DNA of 59,885 nucleotides from Clostridia bacterium (GCA_017471825.1 JAFURQ010000009.1:1-59885), one strand, 5' to 3'; shown: positions 7,348-15,877, counted from the stretch's first letter. The notes: generated by a model not told the origin, from the sequence alone. Numbers and translations are program-made.

Positions 7348-8805
7348 ATGAAAAATAACGCAAGGAGAGTTGCGGTTGTTCTGTTGGTGCTTACTCTGTT
7401 AGTATCAATTCTGTACGTTCCCTCGGGCGCGGCAGGTACACAACCGTCATCCTATTCAACCTCGAGCAACTCGGGCACGAGGCACGTCGTTTGTACTACG
7501 CTTGACGGCACGAGGACCGCTTCTTACTACATGGGAAGCTATACGTACGATAATCTTTCGGGACTGTCGCAGTCAGCGCTTTTAAGCTCGCTTCGCACAC
7601 TTATGACGAGCACGCACTCGAAAACCACGTCATACGACGACTGTAAAAATTACGCTAATAAGACCGACTGCGAGAATAACAGCGGAAAGATGGTTTCGCT
7701 TTATTCCTCATACACGACGTATTACAACGCATCCGATATAAACCGCGAGCACGTGTGGCCAAAGAGCCTTGGCGGTTATAACACGTCAGGTCCCGGCGCT
7801 GATCTGCACCATATACGCCCCACCGAGATCACCCCGAACAGCAACCGCGGCAGTCTCAGATACGGCAACGTGTCAGGTGGAAAGACCTCCTACGGCAACG
7901 CCAGCGGCTATGAGGCGGGCTGGTACGGCTCGTATTTTGAGCCGCTTGACAACGTAAAGGGCGACGTAGCGAGAATTTGTCTTTATATGTATGCTCGCTA
8001 CGGCGGTGACAGCTCCTACACCTGCTCGAATATAACCAAGGTTTTCGAAAGCGTTGACGTTCTTCTCGAATGGTGTAAGCTTGACCCCGTTGATACCTGG
8101 GAAATGGGCAGAAACGAGGTTATCGCCAAAATTCAGGGCAACAGAAACGTATTTATAGATTATCCCGAATATGCATGGCTCGTTTTCGGCAGGTCGGTTC
8201 CCGACGATATGGTTACCCCCTCGGGCGAGGCAATGAGTCAGGGCTCGGGAAGTGGCACAGGCAGTGGCACAGGTGACGGAACCTGCACTCACGTATGGAG
8301 TGCTTGGACTGTGACGAAGCCTGCGAGCTACACAGAAAACGGCACGCAGACACGCACCTGCTCCTCCTGCGGAGAGAGCGAAACCGAGAGCATACCGAAG
8401 CTTGCTTGCTCGCACCCCGACAACGAGCTCATCGGGCGAGTGGAGGCTGATTGCGGTAACGACGGATTTTCAGGTAATATATGCTGTACCGAATGCGGTG
8501 CGGTGATATTGGCAGGCTCTGTACTCCCTGCTACACAAAATCACAGCTGGAGTGATTGGAAGGTAATCACGGAGCCAACCAGATTCGATGCAGGCATTAA
8601 AGAGCGCACCTGTCAGGGCTGTGATCAAAAGGAGCACGACATCATACCGAAGCTGCCCGACGACGAGGAGATACCCGTGATTACCACGGATAAGAAGGAC
8701 GATTCTACCGTCATAACGGTAGTTGTTATAGTCGCCGGCTCCGGCGCGCTTGCCGCAGGCGGTATTACCACCTTTGCGATTATGAGAAAGCGAAGATTTA
8801 AATAA
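7348..8805 (+). CDS. Secreted, membrane-anchored endonuclease I family nuclease
   Basis: 485 residues. The ATG is chosen for the TTTTTGGAGTTAAAT site before it. A signal peptide (VAVVLLVLTLLVSILYVPSGAAG) opens the protein. Residues about 130-260 carry the endonuclease I (EndA/NucM) signature: NREHVWPKS, DLHHIRPTE, NSNRGSLRYGN; the His in REHVWP is the expected catalytic base of the beta-beta-alpha-metal fold. Two Cys-rich repeats with CSSCGE and CCTECG follow. The C-terminus has a hydrophobic helix and a positive tail (MRKRRFK), as in a surface-anchored protein without LPXTG. It should degrade extracellular DNA non-specifically, for nutrition or biofilm control. It is transcribed alone. Confidence 0.85.
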   Translation: MKNNARRVAVVLLVLTLLVSILYVPSGAAGTQPSSYSTSSNSGTRHVVCTTLDGTRTASYYMGSYTYDNLSGLSQSALLSSLRTLMTSTHSKTTSYDDCKNYANKTDCENNSGKMVSLYSSYTTYYNASDINREHVWPKSLGGYNTSGPGADLHHIRPTEITPNSNRGSLRYGNVSGGKTSYGNASGYEAGWYGSYFEPLDNVKGDVARICLYMYARYGGDSSYTCSNITKVFESVDVLLEWCKLDPVDTWEMGRNEVIAKIQGNRNVFIDYPEYAWLVFGRSVPDDMVTPSGEAMSQGSGSGTGSGTGDGTCTHVWSAWTVTKPASYTENGTQTRTCSSCGESETESIPKLACSHPDNELIGRVEADCGNDGFSGNICCTECGAVILAGSVLPATQNHSWSDWKVITEPTRFDAGIKERTCQGCDQKEHDIIPKLPDDEEIPVITTDKKDDSTVITVVVIVAGSGALAAGGITTFAIMRKRRFK

Positions 8806-8812
8806 AACAGGA

Positions 8813-8838
8813 CCATACCAAGCCTGCGGTTTGGATAT
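8813..8838. repeat. Short palindromic repeat, copy 1
   Basis: ATACCAAGCCTGCGGTTTGG forms a small imperfect palindrome; a nearly identical copy in the opposite orientation follows the tRNA-Gln terminator near 11.75 kb. Confidence 0.5.
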
Positions 8839-8841
8839 AAA

Positions 8842-8872
8842 AAAGCACTCCCGAAGGAGTGCTTTTTTTTAT
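8842..8872 (+). terminator. Terminator after endonuclease gene
   Basis: AAAGCACTCC/GGAGTGCTTT hairpin with a run of eight T. Confidence 0.85.
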
Positions 8873-8991
8873 TTGTGAGTAATCTAAAATTTTGATACCA
8901 TTTTGAAATGGGTGCAAATTTTGGCGTTATGGGTGCATTTCCCTACAAGGGTTTGCACCTATTTTAGTTCGACAAATTATAACTTGTTAGC

Positions 8992-9642
8992 TTATTTCAA
9001 TTTTCCAAGCTTCGCAGTATTTGCAATAACGATCAACGTAGTTTCCTTATCAAGCACTTGCTCGGGATTGATATTTACGTTGACCTTCTCACCCTTCTTA
9101 ATAGCGACGATATTGACGCCGTATTTTTTGCGAAGGTTGAGTTCAATCAAATTTTTACCGCACCATTCGTCCTTTACGTCGATCTCCACCATTGATACGT
9201 CCTTTGACAGCGAGATTATATCAATAAAACCCGAACTGAGCAGGTTCTTGGCAAGGCGGATGCCCGACTCATTCTCGGGAAATACCACCTGATCCGCGCC
9301 TACACGAAGCAATATCTTTTGCTGCATCTCGTTGGAGCATTTTGCGATAACGGTTTTAACGCCTGCCTCCTTGCAAAGCGTGACAGCCATGACGCTCGCT
9401 TCAAGATCGCTCGCTATACAGACAATAACGGTATCAATATTGCCAATACCAAGACGGGAGATGACCTCCGCATCGGTCACGTCGGCGCACTTGCAGACGG
9501 GTAGATATGCCGCCGCATCATTGACGATTCTTTCCTCGGTATCGACGGCAATGACCTCCATACCGTTCTCTACAAGCTCTTTTGCCACGGCTCTGCCGTA
9601 TCTGCCAAGTCCAAAGACTGCGTATGTTTTCTTCGTTTTCAT
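8992..9642 (-). CDS. ktrA: Potassium uptake regulatory subunit KtrA/TrkA family
   Basis: 216 residues, the usual length of a single-unit KtrA. The RCK N-domain opens with the nucleotide-binding FGLGRYGRAV motif (about 10-19) and continues with EVIAVDTEERIV; the RCK C-domain (about 135-216) includes WCGKNLIELNLRKKYGVNIVAIKK. The family forms a cytosolic octameric ring that gates the KtrB channel in response to ATP/ADP and, in many Firmicutes, c-di-AMP. It starts 11 bases after the stop codon of the TrkH-type gene upstream, so the two form an operon. Confidence 0.9.
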   Translation of the reverse strand: MKTKKTYAVFGLGRYGRAVAKELVENGMEVIAVDTEERIVNDAAAYLPVCKCADVTDAEVISRLGIGNIDTVIVCIASDLEASVMAVTLCKEAGVKTVIAKCSNEMQQKILLRVGADQVVFPENESGIRLAKNLLSSGFIDIISLSKDVSMVEIDVKDEWCGKNLIELNLRKKYGVNIVAIKKGEKVNVNINPEQVLDKETTLIVIANTAKLGKLK

Positions 9643-9652
9643 AATATTCTCC

Positions 9653-11014
9653 TTATCCTATACTTATATCTTCCGTCGGCTCGGAAATGACATTCTGACT
9701 TTCGTTTTTACTACCAAGCGCCACCGCAAGTGAGATGGGTCCGACTCTTCCGAAATACATTGTCACGATAATAATGAGTTTTCCAAAAGTATTAAGCGTT
9801 GACGTCAGATTTCTTGAAAGTCCGACTGTTGCCGTTGCGCTGACCGTTTCATAGACCGCATCAATAGCAGAAGCGTTACTCGTTGCCATAAGGAGTATCG
9901 TAGCAGCAGTGCAAATCGTAAGGAACATTACAACCACGGCAACCGCTTTTTTTATTGATTCTTCAGAAATACGGCGACCGAACAAGGTTGCGCTGTTTTT
10001 ATTTCTTATCGTTGCGAACGCCGAAAAAATGAGAACGGCAATCGTAACCGTTTTCATACCGCCTGCCGTTCCCACGGGGGAGCCGCCAACTAACATCAAG
10101 ATGATGGATACGACAGCAGAGGCGTTTGTTAAATTCTCCTGTGGAACCGTGGCAAAGCCTGCGGTTCTCGTAGTGACCGATTGGAAGAAGGACATTTGAA
10201 TTTTATCAAACAAGGACATCTCTCCAATGGTCAAGGGATTTGCATATTCAAAAGCAAATATGAGGATTGCACCGACAAGGATGAGTCCCGCCGTAGCCGT
10301 AATAGCAATCTTTGAATGCAAGGTCAGATGTCTGAATATCTTGCGGTTCTTTGGCGAACGGCTCTTGATAACACGAAGCACGTCCCACCATACGATATAT
10401 CCAAGTCCACCGAGAATGATGAGTGCGGAGGTGACGATATTGATTAAGGAATTGGTGGCGTAATTGCAAAGACTGTTTTCAGCGATAATATCAATACCTG
10501 CGTTACAAAATGCGGAAACCGAATTGAATACCGATATCCAAATACCTCTCGCACCAAATTCGGGAACGAACACAAGCATATATAACACAGCACCGATTCC
10601 TTCAATAATCAGCGTGCCGAACAGCACGTTTTTGACAAACTTTGCGAGTCCCGACATTGTGTTCAGATTGAAGGCATCCTGAATGAGCAAACGGTCACCA
10701 ATACCCATTTTCCGATTGAGAAGAAGCATCAGTCCCGACATAATGGTGATGATGCCAAGACCGCCGATCTGTATAAGAAGCAATATAACAATCTGCCCGA
10801 ACACGCTCCAAGTAGATACCGTGGGAAGTGTAACGAGTCCTGTCACACAGGTGGATGTGGTTGCCGTGAAAAGCGCATCGAGATACGCCACGGCTTCACC
10901 ACTTGCGGAGCTTATTGGTAATGCCAAAAGCCCGCTTCCCACGAGGATGGTCACAAGGAAGCTGAGCAATATGATCTGCGTGGTCGAAAGCGCAAATTTC
11001 TTTTTCCTAACCAT
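9653..11014 (-). CDS. ktrB: Potassium uptake channel subunit KtrB/TrkH family
   Basis: 453 residues from the ATG behind AGAGGAAAAACTT; a longer frame upstream has no site. It has the expected four-fold membrane-pore-membrane architecture, with filter-like glycines in TSTCVTGL, SAFCNAGI, TRTAGF and TATVGLS. It is an integral membrane protein that conducts K+ (in KtrB often with Na+ dependence). It is the first gene of a two-gene operon with the regulatory ring subunit. A consensus promoter lies about 80 bases upstream; a c-di-AMP riboswitch was looked for there and is not apparent. Confidence 0.92.
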   Translation of the reverse strand: MVRKKKFALSTTQIILLSFLVTILVGSGLLALPISSASGEAVAYLDALFTATTSTCVTGLVTLPTVSTWSVFGQIVILLLIQIGGLGIITIMSGLMLLLNRKMGIGDRLLIQDAFNLNTMSGLAKFVKNVLFGTLIIEGIGAVLYMLVFVPEFGARGIWISVFNSVSAFCNAGIDIIAENSLCNYATNSLINIVTSALIILGGLGYIVWWDVLRVIKSRSPKNRKIFRHLTLHSKIAITATAGLILVGAILIFAFEYANPLTIGEMSLFDKIQMSFFQSVTTRTAGFATVPQENLTNASAVVSIILMLVGGSPVGTAGGMKTVTIAVLIFSAFATIRNKNSATLFGRRISEESIKKAVAVVVMFLTICTAATILLMATSNASAIDAVYETVSATATVGLSRNLTSTLNTFGKLIIIVTMYFGRVGPISLAVALGSKNESQNVISEPTEDISIG

Positions 11015-11095
11015 AAGTTTTTCCTCTAAAAAGCATAAAGAAACCAACGTCCTCTACAGTCAGCTGGTTCCTTTGATATCGTTCATTGTAATACA

Positions 11096-11124
11096 ATTAT
11101 ATAATAAAGCACACTATTTGTCAA
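11096..11124 (-). promoter_or_regulatory. Promoter of the ktrBA operon
   Basis: On the minus strand TTGACA, 17 bases, TATAAT. The leader of about 80 bases can form a small hairpin (AACCA/TTGGTT). Confidence 0.75.
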
Positions 11125-11254
11125 TAATTTTGGAAATGGTTGTTTGATAAATAGCGATTAAAAAAAAGAAAACCTAATAATCCAAACCAAGATTTCATCA
11201 CAAAGTGCTTTCATCCACGTTAGTGGATTTATTCCAACGAGGGCGGATTTAATT

Positions 11255-11295
11255 AAAAAAGACTGCAATTTTGTATCAAAATTGCAGTCTTTTTT
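11255..11295. terminator. Terminator of the tRNA-Thr/tRNA-Tyr unit
   Basis: A long perfect stem (AAAAAAGACTGCAATTTTG against its complement) with T runs on both strands. It abuts the 3' end of tRNA-Tyr and ends minus-strand transcription. The roughly 130 bases between it and the ktr promoter show nothing recognisable. Confidence 0.85.
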
Positions 11296-11380
11296 TGGTG
11301 GGGGAAGCTGGATTCGGACCAGCGAAGTCAGTGACAACAGATTTACAGTCTGCCCCCTTTGGCCGCTCGGGAATTCCCCC
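11296..11380 (-). tRNA. tRNA-Tyr (anticodon GTA)
   Basis: About 85 nt including an encoded CCA. The acceptor stem is GGGGGAA/TTCCCCC, the anticodon arm is CAGACTGTAAATCTG with GTA in the loop, the variable arm is long as expected for bacterial tRNA-Tyr, and the T-arm contains GGTCCGAATCC. It lies 8 bases downstream of tRNA-Thr in the same transcript. Confidence 0.93.
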
Positions 11381-11388
11381 AAATTATC

Positions 11389-11463
11389 TGGAGCTGGTGA
11401 TCGGAGTCGAACCAACAACCTGCTGATTACAAATCAGCTGCTCTGCCATTGAGCCACACCAGC
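11389..11463 (-). tRNA. tRNA-Thr (anticodon TGT)
   Basis: 75 nt with an encoded CCA. The acceptor stem is GCTGGTG/CACCAGC, the anticodon stem-loop is CTGATTTGTAATCAG with TGT, and the T-arm contains GTTCGACTC. It is the first gene of a two-tRNA unit. Confidence 0.95.
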
Positions 11464-11478
11464 GCGTCAACGTTAGTT

Positions 11479-11507
11479 ATTATATCAAATGTTTTTTGTT
11501 TTGTCAA
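11479..11507 (-). promoter_or_regulatory. Promoter of the tRNA-Thr/tRNA-Tyr unit
   Basis: On the minus strand TTGACA, 17 bases, TATAAT, ending 16 bases before the tRNA 5' end. Confidence 0.8.
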
Positions 11508-11595
11508 TAGATTTTTGAGAAAAAATCAATCTTTTTTATAAAAAACTTCTTTTTTCTTCGCTTTTATCCCGAAAGAAAAAAATTATAAAGTAATA

Positions 11596-11624
11596 TTGAC
11601 AATTGAAAACATTTATGGTAGAAT
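11596..11624 (+). promoter_or_regulatory. Promoter of tRNA-Gln
   Basis: TTGACA, 17 bases, TAGAAT, 16 bases before the tRNA 5' end, divergent from the other tRNA promoter. Confidence 0.75.
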
Positions 11625-11640
11625 TATTGATGTTGCAAAT

Positions 11641-11715
11641 AGGGGTATCGCCAAGCGGTAAGGCAAAGGACTTTGACTCCTTTATTCGTTGGTTCAAATC
11701 CAGCTACCCCTGCCA
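11641..11715 (+). tRNA. tRNA-Gln (anticodon TTG)
   Basis: 75 nt with an encoded CCA. The acceptor stem is AGGGGTA/TACCCCT, the anticodon arm is AAAGGACTTTGACTCCTTT with TTG, and the T-arm contains GGTTCAAATCC. Confidence 0.95.
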
Positions 11716-11718
11716 ATA

Positions 11719-11750
11719 AAAAAAGCACTTCTTCGGAAGTGCTTTTTTTA
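11719..11750 (+). terminator. Terminator of tRNA-Gln
   Basis: AAAGCACTTC/GAAGTGCTTT hairpin with a T run, four bases after the CCA end. Confidence 0.85.
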
Positions 11751-11776
11751 TATCCAAGCCGCAGGCTTGGTATCAC
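11750..11776. repeat. Short palindromic repeat, copy 2
   Basis: The palindrome AAGCCGCAGGCTT with flanks matches, in reverse orientation, the copy after the endonuclease gene. Confidence 0.5.
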
Positions 11777-11847
11777 GGGAAATACGGTTGACATCGCGCG
11801 CGGCGCGTGATATATTAATATTGAAGAAAACAGCGAGGTATAAAGTT

Positions 11848-12267
11848 ATGGCAGATAATATGAAATGCTGGAAAATTACAGACGAAGCTGACGCCGCAGG
11901 GCAAGCGGTGATACGCGTCGGCACAAGCACGTATGCGCTTCAGGATGCTACCGAGGAGGAAATATGGACGGGCAAGATTTGGCAGGCTGTGTGGTGCGTG
12001 GAGCGAGAGTATATGGTGCAGGTGTGCGGCCCTGATGCTCCGCGCGGATATTGGGACAGAAGAAGCGAAACAGAGCGCATCTCGTTTGACGAGTTGATTT
12101 TCTGCGGCGGTGAATGCATAGGTATATACCACAATGAGTGTACCATGCTGTTTGACGATGAAAATACGCACAGTCAGAAAAAGTGGCTGGGCGAGGTTAT
12201 TACGGGCCCTGAACGCTCCATTGACGTGTATGACTACTACAACTTAAAAAGAAGCAAATTACAGTAA
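11848..12267 (+). CDS. Hypothetical cytoplasmic protein
   Basis: 139 residues. The ATG is chosen for the GCGAGG site about 10 bases before it; the longer open frame runs back through the tRNA. The protein is acidic, rich in Trp and Cys (WTGKIWQAVWCVE), without signal peptide or membrane segment. It could be a small alpha/beta fold, but no family is recognised. Transcribed alone; the next gene has its own promoter. Confidence 0.6.
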   Translation: MADNMKCWKITDEADAAGQAVIRVGTSTYALQDATEEEIWTGKIWQAVWCVEREYMVQVCGPDAPRGYWDRRSETERISFDELIFCGGECIGIYHNECTMLFDDENTHSQKKWLGEVITGPERSIDVYDYYNLKRSKLQ

Positions 12268-12407
12268 AAGCATAAGGAATAATTTATAAACCGTTATTAT
12301 ATATATTATCATAGCGTTTGGTTCGCCTTTCTTATGCATAAAGTCGGCATATTGCACGAAAGTTTTGGGTAATTATGCACTATTTTATAGAAAATGGCAG
12401 AAAATTG

Positions 12408-12436
12408 TTGACTTTTGTTTAACAAGATATTATAAT
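12408..12436 (+). promoter_or_regulatory. Promoter for the DUF4177-like gene and yidD
   Basis: TTGACT, 17 bases, TATAAT, about 50 bases before the start codon. Confidence 0.7.
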
Positions 12437-12488
12437 TATAATGTGTTTATATTTAAACATAAAAAACATTTTCAAGGAGCATACTACT

Positions 12489-12725
12489 ATGATTTACAAG
12501 GCAGTCCCCGGACCTAAGGTTATCAGAATCGAGAACGACGATCTTTCTATGGCAACCAACACCTTTGCTGATCTCATCAACGCTAACGCAACTGACGGTT
12601 GGGTTTTCCATTCTCTTGAGACCATCAACACCACCGAAACCACAAAGACCGGTTGTATCTTCAACAGACAGCTTCAGACCACCGAGCACAACATCTATAT
12701 GTTGATCTTCTGCAAGGAACAGTAA
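12489..12725 (+). CDS. Small DUF4177-like protein
   Basis: 78 residues behind a strong CAAGGAGC site. The sequence begins MIYKAVPGPKVI and has GWVFHSLETIN near the middle, and ends in a hydrophobic strand (NIYMLIFCKEQ). This beta-alpha-beta outline with a central W-containing GWVF resembles DUF4177-type proteins (WEYK...GWEL...), but the match is weak. Probably cytoplasmic. Six bases separate it from yidD, suggesting translational coupling. Confidence 0.6.
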   Translation: MIYKAVPGPKVIRIENDDLSMATNTFADLINANATDGWVFHSLETINTTETTKTGCIFNRQLQTTEHNIYMLIFCKEQ

Positions 12726-12731
12726 TTTCTT

Positions 12732-13217
12732 TTGAACACGGATAACGAAAGCAAGACGGAATTTGATCATCCGCCATCTGCCGAGGAGATTCTCGCCGCA
12801 TATCAGGCGACGTCGGAAAACGACCCTGCCTCGGTGCATTATAAGAGAATCAATATACGCCCAAAGCTACACCCTGTGAGAGCCTTATTCTTTACACTTG
12901 CGGCGCTTGCCGTTGCGGCAGGGGTCGGTGTGACGGTGTTCGTTATTTGGGAATCAAGCCTTTGGGCTTGGCTCGCGGCAGGCGCGGTATTGCTTATAGC
13001 CGTTATTGCTTTTGCAAAGCGAATTACAGTCTGGTGCATCAAGGCGTATCAGAGGTTTGCCCCCGACAGTGTAAGAAACCGTTGTAGATTTGAGCCCTCG
13101 TGCTCGCAGTATATGATTATTGCAATCGAGAAATACGGTTTATTCAAGGGGCTCAAAAAGGGCCTTGGTCGCTTGCGTGCCTGCAGGCCGCCAAACGGCG
13201 GAATCGATATGCCGTAA
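12732..13217 (+). CDS. yidD: YidD family protein with N-terminal two-TM extension
   Basis: 161 residues, about twice the usual YidD length. The C-terminal half is classic YidD: AYQRFAPDSVRNRCRFEPSC, SQYMIIAIEKYG, FKGLKKGLGRL and the CRPPNGGIDMP end. YidD sits at the inner membrane face and assists YidC-dependent membrane protein insertion. Added here are about 50 acidic residues and two hydrophobic segments (LFFTLAALAVAAGVGVTVFV and LWAWLAAGAVLLIAVIAF). No ATG is available, so a TTG start is proposed, helped by AAGGAAC at the end of the preceding gene. The frame is continuous through both halves. Confidence 0.8.
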   Translation: MNTDNESKTEFDHPPSAEEILAAYQATSENDPASVHYKRINIRPKLHPVRALFFTLAALAVAAGVGVTVFVIWESSLWAWLAAGAVLLIAVIAFAKRITVWCIKAYQRFAPDSVRNRCRFEPSCSQYMIIAIEKYGLFKGLKKGLGRLRACRPPNGGIDMP

Positions 13218-13237
13218 CCACGGTCTGTTACATAAAT

Positions 13238-13269
13238 AAAAAACCGAGCGATGAGGCTCGGTTTTTTAT
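13238..13269. terminator. Bidirectional terminator between yidD and GH29 gene
   Basis: AAAAAACCGAGC/GCTCGGTTTTTT hairpin with A and T runs on both sides, between convergent genes. Confidence 0.85.
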
Positions 13270-13271
13270 TT

Positions 13272-14957
13272 TTATTTTTCTTTTGTTACCGTAAATTCAG
13301 AATTTTCCGCAAAGGGTGCTGTGGCGATAAGCTTTATCTGATAGCTACCCGACTCGACCTCGTCAAGACGAATACGGAGCTCGTTTCCGTCTGTCTTACC
13401 GCTTGTGCGGTGAATGAAGCTCGTTCCGTCAAAGACCTCGAGTCGATACTCCGCAGGCTCTGCGAGCGTAGCACGCACGGTGTTAAATTCAAAAATTCCG
13501 CCAAACGCGAGGGTTGCCACTCTGTTACCGTCAGAGAGAGCTACACCGCCGCCGTGCTGCTCTACGAGATTTATATCGTAGGCGGCATCGTTTTCTACGT
13601 AGGACGGAGCCTCGTAAAAATGAAGAGCAAGAGCGCGCAGAGCTATCGAATCCACCCCGCGAAGCGTAAGACGAAGGTGACGGTGGGCACCCGTGTCAAA
13701 TTTTATGGCGCGGTAATAGCCAACTGAGGTTCCCTCACAGAGAATGTGCGCGCCGTCGTCAAGCGACTCAAGGGTGAAGGAGTTTATTCTCTCACCAAGC
13801 TCTACGACCTCGGAAATAGCAATAACGTTGATTTCTCTTTTTTCGGGAAGAATTATATCTACCGTAGCGGTAACGGTATCCTTAGCGCTCATATAGAACG
13901 TACCGTAGCTACCGTCAAGCAGATTACTTACCGAAAGCTCGTCCGCAAGGGTGGAGTCTGCCGTAAGCTGTGCGCCGTGCGCGAGGTTAACCGAGCGCAT
14001 TTTCTCTATATTTTCGTTTGAGATTCTCGAATATTCGGCGTCTGCCTCGTATATCAAGCCGCGACTGTCAGGCGGAAAATTGAGGAGCAGGTTGGAGTTG
14101 CGCGCCACCGAGGTAAACCAGATATTGTCGAGAACGGACGGAGTTTTGACAAACGCATCCTGTGATTTGTGATAAAACCAGCCCGGACGAATGGACACGT
14201 CGGTTTCGGAGAACAGATATCTGCTACCGCCCTGATGCCCCGTATTCAGCTTTTCTGCGGGATAGCCTGTCATACAGTCCATTTCTATTGATGCGTAGTG
14301 CGTGGTGCCTGCGGTGCCCTTTTCATTACCTACCCAGCGCAAATCAGCGGTATACTCGGTGCCGCCGAATATTGCCGCGGTGGGCTGTAGGGTGCGTACG
14401 GTATTGAGCCAGAGCTCCCAATCGTATTCCACCTCGTCACTGCCTGCACCGTCCCACCAGACCTCGTCGATTCTGCCATAATTCGTGAGAAGCTCGGTGA
14501 GCTGATTGTTGTAGAAGGTGTTGTAGTCGGGGGTTCCCCACTCCTTTACGCTTCTGTCCCACGGGGAAATGTATATACCGACGAGCAGACCGTATTCGCG
14601 ACAGGCATCGGCGAACTCTCTGACTACGTCGCCACGGCCGTTTTTATACGGACTTTTTGCAACCGTATGCTCGGTATATGCAGAGGGCCAAAGACAAAAT
14701 CCGTCGTGGTGCTTTGCTGTGAGTATAACTATCTTACAGCCTGCATCTCTTGCGACTCTCGCCCACTGATGTGTATCAAGCTCGGTAGGATTAAAGAGGC
14801 TTTCAATCTCGTCGCCGAGTCCCCATTCCTTACCCGTGAAGGTATTTACGCCGAAATGTATGAACGCCTTTTTCTCCATTTTCATATGTGCGAGCTGGCG
14901 CGGATTCGGTGTTTTGCCGTACGGCTTCAAGCCGTATTTTTCGAAAATCTCGACCAC
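13272..14957 (-). CDS. GH29 alpha-L-fucosidase-like glycosidase
   Basis: 561 residues. The start is a GTG with GGGAGG at good spacing. The N-terminal (beta/alpha)8 domain (about 1-330) has the family hallmarks FIHFGVNTF, GCKIVILTAKHHDGFCLW and EVWWDG, where Asp169 is the likely nucleophile. The C-terminal part (about 340-561) is beta-rich, with a discoidin-like stretch (YGTFYMSAKDTV to LRLTLRG). No signal peptide, so it acts in the cytoplasm on imported fucosides or related oligosaccharides. Monocistronic with its own promoter. Substrate specificity cannot be set from sequence. Confidence 0.88.
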   Translation of the reverse strand: MVEIFEKYGLKPYGKTPNPRQLAHMKMEKKAFIHFGVNTFTGKEWGLGDEIESLFNPTELDTHQWARVARDAGCKIVILTAKHHDGFCLWPSAYTEHTVAKSPYKNGRGDVVREFADACREYGLLVGIYISPWDRSVKEWGTPDYNTFYNNQLTELLTNYGRIDEVWWDGAGSDEVEYDWELWLNTVRTLQPTAAIFGGTEYTADLRWVGNEKGTAGTTHYASIEMDCMTGYPAEKLNTGHQGGSRYLFSETDVSIRPGWFYHKSQDAFVKTPSVLDNIWFTSVARNSNLLLNFPPDSRGLIYEADAEYSRISNENIEKMRSVNLAHGAQLTADSTLADELSVSNLLDGSYGTFYMSAKDTVTATVDIILPEKREINVIAISEVVELGERINSFTLESLDDGAHILCEGTSVGYYRAIKFDTGAHRHLRLTLRGVDSIALRALALHFYEAPSYVENDAAYDINLVEQHGGGVALSDGNRVATLAFGGIFEFNTVRATLAEPAEYRLEVFDGTSFIHRTSGKTDGNELRIRLDEVESGSYQIKLIATAPFAENSEFTVTKEK

Positions 14958-14986
14958 TTTACTGTCCTCCCGTGTATTTTCACCTT

Positions 14987-15015
14987 ATTCTAACACATCG
15001 CCACGCCTTTTTCAA
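14987..15015 (-). promoter_or_regulatory. Promoter of GH29 gene
   Basis: On the minus strand TTGAAA, 17 bases, TAGAAT, about 30 bases before the GTG. Confidence 0.6.
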
Positions 15016-15037
15016 TACTTAAAGGAAAAATAAAGTA

Positions 15038-15066
15038 TTGTATTTTTTGTCCGACTGTGCTACAAT
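15038..15066 (+). promoter_or_regulatory. Promoter of proBAC
   Basis: TTGTAT, 17 bases, TACAAT, about 40 bases before proB. A T-box leader was looked for and is absent; the leader is too short. Confidence 0.6.
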
Positions 15067-15104
15067 ATATATAATTTATTACTCATTATTCGGGAGGCGT
15101 ATCA

Positions 15105-15875
15105 ATGAGAGCGGTCATAAAAATAGGAACCTCGACCCTTACCCACACGAGCGGCTGCGTTAATATTCGCAGAATTGAGGCCCTTTGCAAAATTATAAGC
15201 GATATGAAAAATGCCGGGAATGAGATAATTCTCGTTTCCTCGGGCGCTATCGGAATGGGCGTCGGCAAGCTCAAGCTCAAGGAGCGCCCTCGCGACATAG
15301 CGGGCAAGCAGGCGGCGGCAGCCGTCGGTCAGTGCGAGCTTATGTATATTTATGACAAGGAATTTACCGCGCACAATCACACCGTGGCGCAGATACTGCT
15401 TACCGCGCCCGACCTTCAGTGTGAGGACAGACATAAAAAGTTTGAGAACACTCTCACCCGTCTTATCGAGCTCGGCGCAATACCGATTATCAATGAAAAC
15501 GACACTGTTGCGACCGAAGAGATCGAATTTGGCGACAACGACACGCTTGCGGCACTGGTTGCGGAAAGCGCGAAGGCAGACCTTCTCGTGCTTCTCTCGG
15601 ATATTGACGGACTTTACACTGCGGATCCGCACAAGGACAAGGATGCTATGCTTATACCCGAGGTGTACGAGATAACCCCCGAGATTGAGGCGCTCGGCGG
15701 CGGAGCAGGCACAGGACTCGGCACGGGCGGTATGGTAACCAAACTTCGCGCGGCAAAAATCGCAACCGCGGCAGGCTGTGATATGATAATTGCAAACGGA
15801 GCGTATCCCGAGCTTCTGTACAACATTATGGACGGAAAGAGCGCGGGAACGAGATTTTTCGCAGGAAAGGCGTAA
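15105..15875 (+). CDS. proB: Glutamate 5-kinase ProB (no PUA domain)
   Basis: 256 residues, behind a CGGGAGGCG site. It phosphorylates the gamma-carboxylate of glutamate, the first and feedback-controlled step of proline synthesis. The amino acid kinase fold is clear: KIGTSTLT at the N-terminus, ILVSSGAIGMG, IPIINENDTVA, FGDNDTLAALVA and LLSDIDGLYTADP, and GTGGMVTKLRAAKIA. It ends after the kinase domain, lacking the C-terminal PUA domain of longer ProB proteins, as in many Firmicutes. The next gene begins two bases later. Confidence 0.95.
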   Translation: MRAVIKIGTSTLTHTSGCVNIRRIEALCKIISDMKNAGNEIILVSSGAIGMGVGKLKLKERPRDIAGKQAAAAVGQCELMYIYDKEFTAHNHTVAQILLTAPDLQCEDRHKKFENTLTRLIELGAIPIINENDTVATEEIEFGDNDTLAALVAESAKADLLVLLSDIDGLYTADPHKDKDAMLIPEVYEITPEIEALGGGAGTGLGTGGMVTKLRAAKIATAAGCDMIIANGAYPELLYNIMDGKSAGTRFFAGKA

Positions 15876-15877
15876 AA

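Noticed and set aside
11015-11160. c-di-AMP (ydaO) riboswitch before ktrB
   Set aside because: The leader is only about 80 bases, with one small hairpin, too short for that aptamer and without its conserved blocks.
13251-14021. Plus-strand frames inside the GH29 gene
   Set aside because: Antisense shadows of an intact glycosidase gene with all family motifs.
15060-15104. T-box leader before proBAC
   Set aside because: No T-box sequence or terminator; promoter to start codon is about 40 bases.
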